Source of the DNA: Streptomyces sp. SPB162
GTDB lineage: Bacteria > Actinomycetota > Actinomycetes > Streptomycetales > Streptomycetaceae
NCBI RefSeq assembly: GCF_029504575.1
Contig: NZ_JAQFII010000001.1
Span: forward strand, 1,016,501-1,080,500
Reading direction: 5' to 3'
Length of the DNA: 64,000 nucleotides
Shown here one piece after another: positions 47,017 to 56,129 of the stretch. The notes beneath the pieces are model-generated. The model did no database searches. It saw only the letters and a list, made by a program, of their open reading frames with translations, and was not told the origin of the DNA. Each line of letters begins with the position of its first letter. The first letter of the stretch is position 1. The position numbers and the translations under genes are program-made.

Positions 47017-47136
47017 GATGCTGCCGAGTGGCGGCTGCGCGCTTCGGCCCGGCGGCCGATCGGCCTCGGCCCACGGGCCGGTCTTACCTGGACGCGGCTG
47101 TTCCCGTTGGCCTCCGTGATGAGCTGTCGGTGACGA

Positions 47137-47736
47137 CTACTCCGAGTCCAGCTGTGCGTCGGCAGGCTGCAGCATGGTGAGCCATTGGGCGACGACGGCG
47201 TCGATGAAGGCGTCGGTGACCTGGCCGCGGTCGAGGAAGAGGCGGGCGAGGACGGGACCGTACAGGAGGGTGAACTCGTCCTCGCTGATCTGGACGCCCG
47301 AAGGCTGCAGCAGCTTGTTGAAGCCGACGTAGCGGTCTTCGCCGATGCGGACGAGCGCCCGCGCACTGTCGGGGTCGTGGTCGGCCTGGGCGGTGACGGC
47401 CAGGGCCGCGGATCGCACGGCCGGCACGCTGACGCCGGCGCGCAGGCTCTTCAGCCAGGCGGTGGCCACCTCACGCACGTCGCTGCCCGGTTCCGGGTAG
47501 TTGCCGAGATCGGGGCCTTCGAGGACGAGGTCGAAGAGCAGCGCGGCCCTGGTGGGCCAGTGCCGGTAGAGGGTCTGGCGGGTGACGTCCGACCGCTCGG
47601 CCAGCAGGGCGTAGGTCAGCCCGGCAGGTCCGACCTGAGGCAGCAGTTCCCGCGCGACCGCCAGCACGCGATTGCGGGTGCGCTGCACGCGCGGGTTGCC
47701 CGGAGTCGGCTGACGGCGATGGAGGGGCTGCTTCAT
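47137..47736 (-). CDS. TetR-family transcriptional regulator
   Basis: 199 aa. The N-terminal helix-turn-helix (~20-65) reads RVLAVARELLPQVGPAGLTY, then LLAERSDVTRQTLYRHWPTR. The C-terminal ligand domain has LYGPVLARLFLDRGQVTDAF. The ATG at 47736 is taken because the longer open frame upstream runs through the operator array. It is divergent from an alpha/beta hydrolase gene, with three copies of a 19-bp palindrome between the genes, so it very likely represses both. The ligand may be the hydrolase substrate. Confidence 0.9.
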   Translation of the reverse strand: MKQPLHRRQPTPGNPRVQRTRNRVLAVARELLPQVGPAGLTYALLAERSDVTRQTLYRHWPTRAALLFDLVLEGPDLGNYPEPGSDVREVATAWLKSLRAGVSVPAVRSAALAVTAQADHDPDSARALVRIGEDRYVGFNKLLQPSGVQISEDEFTLLYGPVLARLFLDRGQVTDAFIDAVVAQWLTMLQPADAQLDSE

Positions 47737-47755
47737 GCCACCACCATACCTGCAC

Positions 47756-47774
47756 ATCATACGGCGTGTGTGAT
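47756..47774. promoter_or_regulatory. TetR operator site 1
   Basis: ATCATACGGCGTGTGTGAT: half-sites ATCATAC and GTGTGAT around a 5-nt centre. It is the copy closest to the TetR start (20 nt upstream). Confidence 0.7.
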
Positions 47775-47791
47775 TGACGTCACAGGCGGCA

Positions 47792-47810
47792 ATCATACGC
47801 ACTGTGTGAT
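47792..47810. promoter_or_regulatory. TetR operator site 2
   Basis: ATCATACGCACTGTGTGAT, the middle of three sites, starting 36 bp after site 1. Half-sites are identical to site 1. Confidence 0.7.
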
Positions 47811-47825
47811 AGACCTGAGGAAGTA

Positions 47826-47844
47826 ATCACACGCACTGGATGAT
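47826..47844. promoter_or_regulatory. TetR operator site 3
   Basis: ATCACACGCACTGGATGAT, starting 34 bp after site 2 and 35 nt before the hydrolase ATG. The right half-site has two changes, so weaker binding is expected. Confidence 0.65.
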
Positions 47845-47878
47845 TCTCGCGTGTCGACGATTCGAAAGGCAGACGCCC

Positions 47879-48673
47879 ATGTCACCCCGCAACCTCACCG
47901 CGCCCACCTTCGCCCGCACTCGCCTCGGCTCCGGCCCCGGCCTGCTCCTCGCCCACGGCGCCGGCAGCAGCCTGGCCGGCACCTACGGCCCCGTCCTGGA
48001 AGCCCTTGCCACCCGCCACACCGTGGTCGGTATCGACTACCCCGGCAGCGGCGAGACCCCCCGCTCCACCACCCCGCTGTCCGTCGACGACCTCGCCGAC
48101 CAGCTCGTCGCCGCCGCCGACGCCGAGGGCCTCGACCGCTTCGCCGTGTCCGGCTACTCCCTCGGCGGCCCGGTCGCCATCCGCGCCGCCGCCCGCCACC
48201 CCGAGCGCGTCACCGCACTCGTCCTGACCGCCGCCTTCCCGCACCGCGACAACCGGCTCGCTCTCGCCTCCTCGATCCAGAGCAAGATCGCCGCGTCCGG
48301 CGACCGCGAGCTGCTCGCCGAGTTCCAGCTCATGGTGGCCCTCGGCACCCAGGCACTGGAGTCGATGCCGGCCGAGCAGCTGCGGCAGACCCTCGGCTAC
48401 GTCGCCGCCGGTACGGTCGACGGCAGCGCCGACCAGACCGACCTCGTCGGCCGGGTCGACGTCCGGGACGACCTCGCCGGCATCACGGTCCCCACCCTGG
48501 TCATCTCGACCACCGACGACCGGCTCGTCTCCAGCGCCCTGCACCGCCGGCTCGCCGAGACCATCCCCGGCGCCCAACTCGCGGAAATCGCCACCGGCCA
48601 CCTGCCGATGCTGGAGCGGACCGAGGAGTGGCTGCAGCTCATGACCGACTTCCTCGACAAGCACCACGCCTGA
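47879..48673 (+). CDS. Alpha/beta-fold hydrolase
   Basis: 264 aa. Typical landmarks: oxyanion region LLLAHGAGSSLAGTYGP, then VVGIDYPGSGETP, nucleophile elbow SGYSLGGPVAIRAAA (Ser), acid STTDDRLVSS (Asp) and base ATGHLPMLERTEEW (His). This is the complete triad of a small esterase/lactonase/dehalogenase-type enzyme. The ATG at 47879 lies just after the third TetR operator and an AAGG; an earlier in-frame start at 47840 would fall inside that operator. It is followed 92 nt later by an ABM-domain gene on the same strand. Confidence 0.9.
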   Translation: MSPRNLTAPTFARTRLGSGPGLLLAHGAGSSLAGTYGPVLEALATRHTVVGIDYPGSGETPRSTTPLSVDDLADQLVAAADAEGLDRFAVSGYSLGGPVAIRAAARHPERVTALVLTAAFPHRDNRLALASSIQSKIAASGDRELLAEFQLMVALGTQALESMPAEQLRQTLGYVAAGTVDGSADQTDLVGRVDVRDDLAGITVPTLVISTTDDRLVSSALHRRLAETIPGAQLAEIATGHLPMLERTEEWLQLMTDFLDKHHA

Positions 48674-48765
48674 ACGCACACCACGGGCGATACCACAGGG
48701 GCTCGGCCCCTCGCCCGGACCGCTCCTTGATCACAACTCACCACACACGCGTACGCGGAGGAACC

Positions 48766-49137
48766 ATGCTCAAGTTCGGCCAGCTCGACGAGTCCACCAA
48801 CTTCCACGACCAGCAGAAGGAGGAAGCCGGCCCGGTCACCATCATCAACACCTTTGTCGCCCCGGAGGGCAAGGAGGACGAGGTGGTGGCCGCCTGGAAG
48901 GACGACGCGGAGTACATGCAGAGGTCGGGGAGCCTCCTCTCGGTACAGCTGTACCGCGGCATAGCCGGCAGCCGACTCTTCACCAACGTCGCGGTCTGGA
49001 AGTCCACCGAGCACCTCCGTACGGCGCTCGGCACGCCGGAGTTCGCCTCACATCTGGCGAGCTACCCTGCCGGCACTGTGGCCTACCCGCACCTCTACCA
49101 GAAGTTCGCCGTAGAGGGCGTCTGCGACGGGGAATGA
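48766..49137 (+). CDS. Antibiotic biosynthesis monooxygenase (ABM)-domain protein
   Basis: 123 aa with the ABM dimeric ferredoxin-like fold: PVTIINTFVAPEGKEDEVVA, AEYMQRSGSLLSVQLYRGI and FTNVAVWKSTEHLRTALGTP. ABM proteins include cofactor-free quinone-forming monooxygenases and heme-degrading enzymes; the substrate is unknown. GGAGGA precedes the ATG. It follows the TetR-controlled hydrolase and is probably co-transcribed with it. The transcript is closed by the hairpin at 49252-49286. Confidence 0.85.
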   Translation: MLKFGQLDESTNFHDQQKEEAGPVTIINTFVAPEGKEDEVVAAWKDDAEYMQRSGSLLSVQLYRGIAGSRLFTNVAVWKSTEHLRTALGTPEFASHLASYPAGTVAYPHLYQKFAVEGVCDGE

Positions 49138-49251
49138 CGCCCGCCACCCGATTCCGGACCGCCGTTAGCCACCCGCACGCATGCCGCCGGCCACCGGGAC
49201 GGCGTACATCCCGCTGCTGGTCCGACGGGTCGGGACACGGGGCCACGGCGA

Positions 49252-49286
49252 CGGCGGTACCTGGAGCTGTTTCCCAGGTACCGCCG
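49252..49286. terminator. Perfect 13-bp hairpin between convergent operons
   Basis: CGGCGGTACCTGG pairs with CCAGGTACCGCCG across a 9-nt loop. It lies between the end of the ABM gene and the end of the salicylate operon, suited to terminate both. Confidence 0.75.
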
Positions 49287-49301
49287 GAAGGGCCGGCACC
49301 G

Positions 49302-50963
49302 TCACACCGCCTCGACGGAGTCCGCCTTGTCACGGACGACCTCCCGCAGACGCTTCTTGTCGATCTTGCCGACCTTCGTCAGCGGCAACTCCTCCACGAC
49401 CAACAGGCCTTCAGGGAGTTTGTAGCGCGCCACCTGCATGGCGGTGAGGGCGGCACGGACCGATTCGAGGCTCAAGCGGGTCCCCGGCTCGACGACCACG
49501 ACCGCGCACACCCGCTCCCCCAGATCGGGGTCGGCCTTCGCGACGGCCGCGACGCGGGCGACACCGGGCAGGCGGTAGATCAGGTTCTCGACCTCCTCGG
49601 CGGAAATCTTCTCGCCGCCCCGGTTGATGAGGTCCTTGTCCCGTCCTTCGACGACGAGATTGCCCGACGGGTGCAGCCGGACGACGTCACCGGTGCGGTA
49701 CCACCCCTCGGGGGTGAATGCTCGGGCGTTGTGCTCGGCGGCCCGGTAGTAGCCGCGTGGAGTGTACGGGCCACGGGTGAGCAGCGCGCCCATCTCGCCG
49801 GGCCCGACCGGCTCGTCGGAGGCATCGACGACGAGGATCTCGTCGTCCGGGCACATAGGGCGCCCCTGTGTCTCGACCTTGATGTCGTCGGGGTCGTCGG
49901 GGCGCGTGTAGTTCAACAGTCCCTCTGCCATGCCGAACACCTGCTGGAGCGTGCCACCGAGCACGGGTTCGACGCGGCGGGCGACCTCCGGCGCGAGGCG
50001 GGCGCCCCCCACCTGCAACAGCCGTAGTGCGGGCGGGGCGGGGTGGCGGCCGGAGGCCACCGCGTCGATCCAGCGCTGGACGACCGCCGGTACAGCGGCG
50101 GTGGCCGTCACTCCCTCGGCGGCCATCAGCGGCAGCACCTTGCCGGGTTCCGGGGTGCGGGCCAGGACGACCCGGCCACCGTTCATGAGGGTGCCCAGGA
50201 TGCCGGGGCAGGCCAGGGGGAAGTTGTGTCCGGCGGGCAGGGCCACCAGGTAGACGGAGTCGGCGTCGAGGCCGCAGACCTCGGCGCTGCGCCGCGCGTT
50301 GTACTCGTAGTCGTCATGGGTGCGGGTGATGAGCTTCGGCAGTCCGGTCGTACCTCCGGAGAGCAGGAAGACGGCGATGTCGCCGCTGTCCGGGGCGATG
50401 TCGTCGAGCCGGGCCCGTGCGCCGGCCGGGTCGTCGGCCGGTTCGGCCAGGGCGCGCAGGTCCGTGGCGTCGGTACCAGCCGTGCCACCCGCGACGAGCA
50501 ACAGCCGTACGCTCGGGGTATCTTCGGCCACCTCCAGCCCCAGGGCCTGGTGGTCGAAGTCGCCGAGTCGGTCCGGTACGGCGATCGATGTCACCTCGGC
50601 GTGGGCGGCCAGGTAGCGCAGTTCGTGACCGCGATGCGCGGGCATCGCCATCACGGGAGCGATTCCAGCCCGCAGACAGGCGAGGGTGAGTGTGACGAAC
50701 TCCCAGCCGTTGGGCAGCTGGACGAGCATCGCGTCCCCGGACCTGAGACCACTGTCCAGCAGGCGGCATGCCAATCCGTCGGCCCTGTTGACGAGTTGAC
50801 GGTAGGTCAGACGCGTGTCGCCGTCCACCACGGCCACAGTGTCGCCGTAGGTCTCCGCCCATTCGTGAAGGTACGAGCCGAGCGGCCTGCCACGCCAGTA
50901 CCCGGCCTCGCGGTAGCGGTCGGCCGTCTCCTTGGGCCAGGGTACGAATCCCTCACGCGTCAT
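49302..50963 (-). CDS. sdgA: Salicylate/2,3-dihydroxybenzoate-AMP ligase
   Basis: 553-aa ANL-superfamily adenylating enzyme, which activates salicylate with ATP as the first step of the salicylyl-CoA route. P-loop-like motif FLLSGGTTGLPKLITRTHDD; aryl-acid pocket PAGHNFPLACPG (the HN of EntE/DhbE-type 2-hydroxybenzoate binders); GWYRTGDVVRL; catalytic C-terminal Lys in KVGKIDKKRLRE. AAGGAGG precedes the ATG at 50963, which lies inside the end of the upstream gene (11-nt overlap). It is the last gene of the gentisate operon. The context (salicylyl-CoA hydroxylase, gentisate dioxygenase) points to catabolism and away from siderophore synthesis; SdgA of Streptomyces is the closest known role. 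Confidence 0.85.
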   Translation of the reverse strand: MTREGFVPWPKETADRYREAGYWRGRPLGSYLHEWAETYGDTVAVVDGDTRLTYRQLVNRADGLACRLLDSGLRSGDAMLVQLPNGWEFVTLTLACLRAGIAPVMAMPAHRGHELRYLAAHAEVTSIAVPDRLGDFDHQALGLEVAEDTPSVRLLLVAGGTAGTDATDLRALAEPADDPAGARARLDDIAPDSGDIAVFLLSGGTTGLPKLITRTHDDYEYNARRSAEVCGLDADSVYLVALPAGHNFPLACPGILGTLMNGGRVVLARTPEPGKVLPLMAAEGVTATAAVPAVVQRWIDAVASGRHPAPPALRLLQVGGARLAPEVARRVEPVLGGTLQQVFGMAEGLLNYTRPDDPDDIKVETQGRPMCPDDEILVVDASDEPVGPGEMGALLTRGPYTPRGYYRAAEHNARAFTPEGWYRTGDVVRLHPSGNLVVEGRDKDLINRGGEKISAEEVENLIYRLPGVARVAAVAKADPDLGERVCAVVVVEPGTRLSLESVRAALTAMQVARYKLPEGLLVVEELPLTKVGKIDKKRLREVVRDKADSVEAV

Positions 50964-53010
50964 CGGATCCTCCTTGATCCCGGGGGTCACGCAGCAGCAG
51001 TACGGCGTCGAGCGCGACGACGTCGCCGTCGGGCAGGACGCGCAAAGGGTTGATCTCGCACTCGGCCACGGCGTCGGCGGCGGCGAGGGAGGCCAGGGCG
51101 AGCAGCACGTGGGTGAGTCGCGCTCGGTCGACGGGGGTGGCGCCGCGCGCGCCGAGGAACAGCTGGCGGGTGGCGAGCTCGTCGAGCATCGTGTGGGCCT
51201 CGTTCGCGGACAGGGGCGCGAGGCGCAGGGAGACGTCGCCGAGGATTTCGGCAGCCGTTCCTCCGGCGCCCAGGGCCAGCACGGGGCCGAAGACCGGGTC
51301 CCGGCGTACGCCGACGATGAGTTCGGGACCCGCAGGGGCCATCTGTTCCACCAGCAGCGCATGGCTCGCGGGCATACGGGCGAGGGCTTCGTCGAGCTCC
51401 TCGTGCGTGCGGATGCCGACCTGGACCCCGCCCACCTCCGTCTTGTGCAGGATGTCCGCGTCGAGGATCTTCACCACGACCGAGCCGCCGAGCTCGTCGA
51501 GAGCCGCGTGCGCCGCGGCGGGGTCGGCGCACACACGCCGTACGGGCGTACGGATTCCCAAGTCCGCGAGGACGCCCTTGGCCGTGTGCTCGTCGACCGG
51601 CCCCGTCGGGGGCAGCGTGGGGGCGTCGGAGGCGGTGAGGACGGCCTCCAGTCGAGTGCGCGCGGCCGCGTCCTCGACGAGCGCGCGCACCATCGCCGAT
51701 CCGGAGGCCGGCGTGGCCGCGCAGGGAATGCCGGCTTCGCCCAGTTCACGGCGGGTCCGCCGCGCCTGCTCCACGGGTCCGCCGACGACGGCGACGAGCG
51801 GGGTGGCCGTACGGACGGCGGTCAGCGCGGCCGGGAGGTCCACGGTGGTGGGTTCCAGCAGCCCGTAGACGGCGGTGACATCGATACCGGGGTCCTCCGA
51901 GACCCGTTCCACGATCTGGGTGATCGTGGGTGAGGGTCGGCCTGTGTCGACGGGATTGTTCTGGTAGGTGAGGGCGGGGAGCAGTTCACGCAGCTCCTTC
52001 ACCGTGCGTTCGACCAGCGGGGGAACCTGCACTCCGTGGGAGCGCAGGTCGTCGGTGAGCAGCAGACCAGGTCCGGCCTGGGCGGTGACCAGGCCGACGC
52101 CCGCACGGGGACGCGCGGGGAGTCGTACGCGGCTGAGCGCGGTGACGGCGTCGACGAGGTCGCGTTCGTCGTCGACGAGGACTGCTCCGGCCTGGCGCAG
52201 GGCCGTCCTGGTCACGCGCCAGGAGGTGGCGAGGGCGCCGGTGTGGGAGCGGGCGAAGTCTCCGATGTCGCTGCGGCCCACGACCAGGGCCACCACGGGG
52301 ACTCGATCGGTCAGACGCCGTACCGCGTCGGTGAGGCGGCGGCCTTCCGCGGCGGTCTCCACGTGCAGGGCGACGGCCCGCAGGCCGTTGTCCTCGGCGA
52401 GGTGGCGCAGGACGTCGCCCTGGGTGACGTCCAGGCTGTTGCCGAGGCCGACCCCGAGGCGCAGGCCGACGCCGGCCTCGGCCAGGGCGAACGCCAGCGC
52501 GTGGTTCACGCCGCCGCTCGCGGCCACGACCGCCACCGGACCCGGTTCCAGGTCGGGCGCGCCCGGGACGAAACTGGCCGTGAGCCGCAGGTGGGGGACG
52601 AGGAAGCCCGAGGTGTTCGGTCCGAGGACCCGGATGCCGGTGTCCCGCACCACCTCGGTCAACGCCTGCTGGTGCAGCACACCGTCACCCCCGGCTTCCG
52701 CGAACCCGCCGGCGCACACGAGCGCGGCACGGGCGCCGACCGCTGCCGCCTCGCGCATGGCGTCGGCGGTCACGGCGGCGGGGATGCAGGAGACGACCAG
52801 GTCGGGCGTGCTGCCGTAGCTCGCGGCGGCCTCGCCGACGGTGGGGAAGAAGCCCTGATCCAGGTCCGGGCGGCCGGAGTTGACCTTCATCACCGGCCCC
52901 GGGAAGGAGGCCAGGGAGTCGGCCATCGCCGCGCCGAGCTTTCCGGGCGTGGCCGATGCGCCGAGCACGGCAATGGCTCGGGGGGCGAACAGCGCTTCCA
53001 GGGCGGTCAC
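50953..53010 (-). CDS. Acyl-CoA synthetase of the NDP-forming type
   Basis: 685 aa. Order of domains: CoA-binding Rossmann fold (1-130, VLGASATPGKLGAAMADSL), ligase CoA domains (~150-440, with AVVAASGGVNHALAFALAEA and the phospho-His-type motif DFARSHTGALA), and a C-terminal ATP-grasp (~460-680, GSVVVKILDADILHKTEVGG). Known homologues make acyl-CoA from acid, CoA and ATP. Beside an AMP ligase and a salicylyl-CoA hydroxylase it may supply salicylyl-CoA, alone or by accepting the acyl group from salicylyl-AMP. This corresponds to the second activation step (SdgB) described for Streptomyces. It overlaps the hydroxylase by 4 nt and the AMP ligase by 11 nt. Confidence 0.85.
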   Translation of the reverse strand: MTALEALFAPRAIAVLGASATPGKLGAAMADSLASFPGPVMKVNSGRPDLDQGFFPTVGEAAASYGSTPDLVVSCIPAAVTADAMREAAAVGARAALVCAGGFAEAGGDGVLHQQALTEVVRDTGIRVLGPNTSGFLVPHLRLTASFVPGAPDLEPGPVAVVAASGGVNHALAFALAEAGVGLRLGVGLGNSLDVTQGDVLRHLAEDNGLRAVALHVETAAEGRRLTDAVRRLTDRVPVVALVVGRSDIGDFARSHTGALATSWRVTRTALRQAGAVLVDDERDLVDAVTALSRVRLPARPRAGVGLVTAQAGPGLLLTDDLRSHGVQVPPLVERTVKELRELLPALTYQNNPVDTGRPSPTITQIVERVSEDPGIDVTAVYGLLEPTTVDLPAALTAVRTATPLVAVVGGPVEQARRTRRELGEAGIPCAATPASGSAMVRALVEDAAARTRLEAVLTASDAPTLPPTGPVDEHTAKGVLADLGIRTPVRRVCADPAAAHAALDELGGSVVVKILDADILHKTEVGGVQVGIRTHEELDEALARMPASHALLVEQMAPAGPELIVGVRRDPVFGPVLALGAGGTAAEILGDVSLRLAPLSANEAHTMLDELATRQLFLGARGATPVDRARLTHVLLALASLAAADAVAECEINPLRVLPDGDVVALDAVLLLRDPRDQGGSDDA

Positions 53011-54560
53011 TTGGTGCCTCCGACGAGGTCGGCCCGGCCGGAGAGGACGAGCGTGGCCGCGGTGTCGTCGTCGTACGCGCCGACGATCGCGGCGGGCAGG
53101 CTGTGTGTGAGCCGGGCCTCCTCCGCGACCAGCACGCGGGTCAGCGCCGTACCGCCGCGTACGCCGACGAGCAGGGCGCCCGCCTCCGCCGTCTCGCGCA
53201 CCTGCTCAAGGGCGAGCGGCAGGCCCTCCTCGGTGTCCGGGGCGTCGATCCACACGCCCACTCCCGACGACCGACCGCTGAAAGGGGCCATCGGGATGCC
53301 GGTGCCGTCGGTCCCGGTCAGGACGTCGTCGTCGGCCGTCACACTCCGCGACGGCAGTCGGTACGGCCCACCCCGGAAAGGCGTCCGCAGGGGATCCGCA
53401 TCGTGACGGCCCCGCCACCATCCGTCGACGCGGTCCACGTACGCCGCGTCGCGCACCGCGATTTTTCCGCGCGGGATGCTGCGGGAGAGGAAGTGAAAGG
53501 CGAACTGTGTCGGATCGTCGAGCGTACGGACGTAGCGGCCGAAGTGCTCCCACCAGGACAGGCTGGGCCGCGCCGAGTTCTGGATCTTCTCGACCTTGGG
53601 GCGGCGGCGCTCTTCGTAGCTCTCCAGTGCCTCCGGCACGCTGTGGGACGCCTCCCCCAGTGCCTCGGCCAGCGCGACCGCGTCTTCCATGGCCATCTTG
53701 GTGCCGGACCCGACGGAGAAGTGCGCGGTGTGCGCGGCGTCGCCCAGCAGCACCCAATTGCCACGTCGCCACGAACGGGCCTTGCGAGTGGCGAAGTTGG
53801 CCCAGCGGGAGTTGTTGCCTACCAGCGGGTGCCCGTCGATCTGCTCGCGGAACAGGCCCTCCAGGTATGCCTTGGTCTTCTCGTCGCTCAGGCCCGGCGG
53901 GGTCGACGGATCGAAGGCGTCGAGACCGGCCCTGGTCCAGGAGTCCGCGTCGGTCTCGACGATGAAGGTGCTCAGCGAGTCACTGATCGGATAGGCGTGG
54001 GCGGCGAAGACACCGTGGGGACCGTCCTGGTGGACGAAAGTGAGCCCGTCGAACGCGTAGGTGGTGCCGAACCAGATGAACTTCGCGCTCGCCACCTCGG
54101 CGGTCGGTCCGAGGTCGTCGGCGAACAGGGTGCGGAAGCGGCTGTTGGCGCCGTCGCACACCACTACCAGGTCGAAGTCGCCCAGCTCGGAGGGGTCGTG
54201 GACCTCGTGCTGGAAGCGCATCTGCACACCCTCGGCGCGGGCCCGTTCCTGCAGCAGGCTCAGCAGCGTCTTGCGGACCACGGCCGCCATGCCCATACCG
54301 CCCACGCGCTCCCGGGCGCCGTGCACACGGACCTCGATGTCGTCCCAGTGCCGGCCGTGCTTCTCCAGCGCCTCGCTGAGGACGGGGTCGGCGGCGTCGA
54401 TGGCGTCGAGAGTGGCGTCCGAGAAGACCACTCCGAAGCCGAACGTGTCGTCGGGACGGTTGCGTTCGAAGACCACGACCTCGGCGTCGGGCCGGCTCCG
54501 CTTGAGCAGTGTGGCGAAGAACAGTCCTCCGGGACCTGCGCCGATGCAGGCAACTTTCAT
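53007..54560 (-). CDS. sdgC: Salicylyl-CoA 5-hydroxylase (FAD monooxygenase)
   Basis: 517 aa. FAD-binding GAGPGG near residue 7-12 (MKVACIGAGPGGLFFATLLK), a central region IWFGTTYAFDGLTFVHQDGP, and the second flavin motif LLGDAAHTAHFSVGSGTKMA at about 285. This pattern characterises the salicylyl-CoA/benzoyl-CoA-type hydroxylases, not free-salicylate hydroxylases. It would form gentisyl-CoA using NAD(P)H and O2; hydrolysis gives gentisate for the dioxygenase encoded upstream. ATGA overlaps with the synthetase downstream indicate coupled translation. About 100 C-terminal residues after the FAD core (LPSRSVTADDDVLTGTDGTG) are extra and lack a second catalytic domain. Confidence 0.87.
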   Translation of the reverse strand: MKVACIGAGPGGLFFATLLKRSRPDAEVVVFERNRPDDTFGFGVVFSDATLDAIDAADPVLSEALEKHGRHWDDIEVRVHGARERVGGMGMAAVVRKTLLSLLQERARAEGVQMRFQHEVHDPSELGDFDLVVVCDGANSRFRTLFADDLGPTAEVASAKFIWFGTTYAFDGLTFVHQDGPHGVFAAHAYPISDSLSTFIVETDADSWTRAGLDAFDPSTPPGLSDEKTKAYLEGLFREQIDGHPLVGNNSRWANFATRKARSWRRGNWVLLGDAAHTAHFSVGSGTKMAMEDAVALAEALGEASHSVPEALESYEERRRPKVEKIQNSARPSLSWWEHFGRYVRTLDDPTQFAFHFLSRSIPRGKIAVRDAAYVDRVDGWWRGRHDADPLRTPFRGGPYRLPSRSVTADDDVLTGTDGTGIPMAPFSGRSSGVGVWIDAPDTEEGLPLALEQVRETAEAGALLVGVRGGTALTRVLVAEEARLTHSLPAAIVGAYDDDTAATLVLSGRADLVGGTK

Positions 54561-54576
54561 CGTCTTTCCTTCGTGC

Positions 54577-55302
54577 TCACAGCCACGCGGGCAGCTTCGG
54601 CAGGGATCCCCCGCCGGTCGGGTACAGGGGACCGGGCACGGGGCGCCCGGTCACATAGGCGGCCAGGCCGCCCAGATCACCACTGACCACGACCGGCTCG
54701 GCGCCGCCCGAGTCGCCCAGAAGCCAGGTGTGGGCGCCGTCCTCGGACCGCAGCCGGACGGAGGGACAATCCGGTCGATCCTGGAAAGACGCCGCCACGT
54801 CGTCGACGAGGGCCACGCACACGTCGTGCGGCACGTCGTCGAAGCTGGTGTCGATGTTCAGATCGACGGCGTGGACCCATACCTCGCGCACCCGCATCCA
54901 GGGCACCAGAGACACGGGCACCTCACGGCCTCGCGCGGTGCGGACGGTCGCCGCCCAGCACTCGTCGGGCAGCGCGGCGAGCTCCTTGGCGAGACGGCCG
55001 TCGGCCGCGAGCAGATCGGCACGCAAATCCTCGGCCGGCCGCCGGGCGCCCTCCTCTATCTCACGCCCACGCTGGTCGCCACTTGCGTACATGGGAGTCT
55101 CGACACCGGTACGCGCCCAGATCAGCAGGTTGACGAGTGCGTGGGCGTTGCGGGCGACGTGCGCGACGACGTGGGCGCGGCTCCAGCCCGGCAGGTACGA
55201 GGACCTGGTGAATCCCGGATCGGTCAGCCGGTGTACGGCGGCCTCGAAGGCCGCCGTGCCCTTGGCCGCCTGCTCCAGCACCACGGCCGGGCCTGCGCTC
55301 AC
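54577..55302 (-). CDS. Maleylpyruvate isomerase, mycothiol-dependent type
   Basis: 241 aa, DinB-like helical bundle of the MDMPI family. Metal ligands can be read as H48 (HVVAHVARNAHAL), E140 and H144 (MRVREVWVHAVDL). The C-terminal domain continues with WLLGDSGGAEPVVVSGDLGG. It isomerises maleylpyruvate to fumarylpyruvate, the step between gentisate dioxygenase and fumarylpyruvate hydrolase, both encoded next to it. Its start overlaps the end of the hydrolase gene by 4 nt. The mycothiol cofactor supports an actinobacterial host (family knowledge). Confidence 0.9.
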   Translation of the reverse strand: MSAGPAVVLEQAAKGTAAFEAAVHRLTDPGFTRSSYLPGWSRAHVVAHVARNAHALVNLLIWARTGVETPMYASGDQRGREIEEGARRPAEDLRADLLAADGRLAKELAALPDECWAATVRTARGREVPVSLVPWMRVREVWVHAVDLNIDTSFDDVPHDVCVALVDDVAASFQDRPDCPSVRLRSEDGAHTWLLGDSGGAEPVVVSGDLGGLAAYVTGRPVPGPLYPTGGGSLPKLPAWL

Positions 55303-56129
55303 CGTGACTCCCGACGGCAGGTGTTGCGAGTCTCGCCGATCCCCTCGATCCGGGTGACGAGGAGTGTTCCATCCTGCAGATAGCGGGCGGGCTTGCGGGC
55401 GTGGCCGACCCCGCCCGGAGTGCCAGTGGCGATCACGTCGCCGGGTACGAGGGTGACGACCTCGGAAAGGTACGCGACCAGCGCGGCCGGGTCGAAGACG
55501 AGGTCACCGGTGTCGGCCTTCTGAACCGTGTCGCCGTCGACCTCGCACGTCAGGCTCAGGCCCTGTGCGGAGACCGCGGGGTCGTCGGCGGTCACCAGCC
55601 ACGGTCCGATGGGCGTGGTGGCCTCGAAGTTCTTGCCCTGGTCCCACTGGGTGGTGCGGTACTGCCAGTCGCGGGCGGTGAGATCGTTGAGCACGGTGTA
55701 CCCGGCGATAGCGGCCCGCGCCTGCTCCGTGTCGGCGTGTCGGACCTCGGCACCGATGACGACGCCGAGTTCGGCCTCCCAGTCCATCTGCGTGGACGCG
55801 GCGGGCAGGATCAGGTCGTCGTACGCGCCGACCAGCACTCGCGCGAACTTGGAGAACAGCGTCGGGTGCGAGGGGAGTTCGCGGCCCATCTCCAGAATGT
55901 GGGTGCGGTAGTTGAGACCGACGCACACGACCTTCTCCGGGGCGACGACCACTGGGGCGTAGTCCAGCGGGCCTTCGTACGTCTCACCGTCGGCGTCCGC
56001 GGCGCGCGTCGCCCAGTCACTGTGGCGCAGGAAGACCGCCAGGTCGCTCTCGCCCAGGTCCACCGCCTTGTCGTCATCGATGCGGACGGCGCGCGTGGTG
56101 CCGTTGACCCGGATGGTGGCGAGCTTCAC
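55299..56129 (-). CDS. Fumarylpyruvate hydrolase, FAH family
   Basis: 276 aa. The C-terminal FAH fold has the core VCVGLNYRTHILEMGRELP and metal-binding acids in MDWEAELGVVIG (E-x-E) and NDLTARDWQ (Asp). It closes with GDVIATGTPGGVGHARKPAR. It hydrolyses fumarylpyruvate to fumarate and pyruvate, ending the gentisate pathway; given its neighbours this is favoured over other FAH activities. The GTG at 56129 overlaps the gentisate dioxygenase stop (GTGA), and the 3' end overlaps the isomerase by 4 nt. Confidence 0.9.
   Translation of the reverse strand: MKLATIRVNGTTRAVRIDDDKAVDLGESDLAVFLRHSDWATRAADADGETYEGPLDYAPVVVAPEKVVCVGLNYRTHILEMGRELPSHPTLFSKFARVLVGAYDDLILPAASTQMDWEAELGVVIGAEVRHADTEQARAAIAGYTVLNDLTARDWQYRTTQWDQGKNFEATTPIGPWLVTADDPAVSAQGLSLTCEVDGDTVQKADTGDLVFDPAALVAYLSEVVTLVPGDVIATGTPGGVGHARKPARYLQDGTLLVTRIEGIGETRNTCRRESR

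Noticed and set aside
49302-51362. 686-aa ligase starting inside the acyl-CoA synthetase
   Set aside because: The first ~130 residues are an out-of-frame reading of the synthetase gene. The ATG at 50963 has a good ribosome-binding site and the family start.
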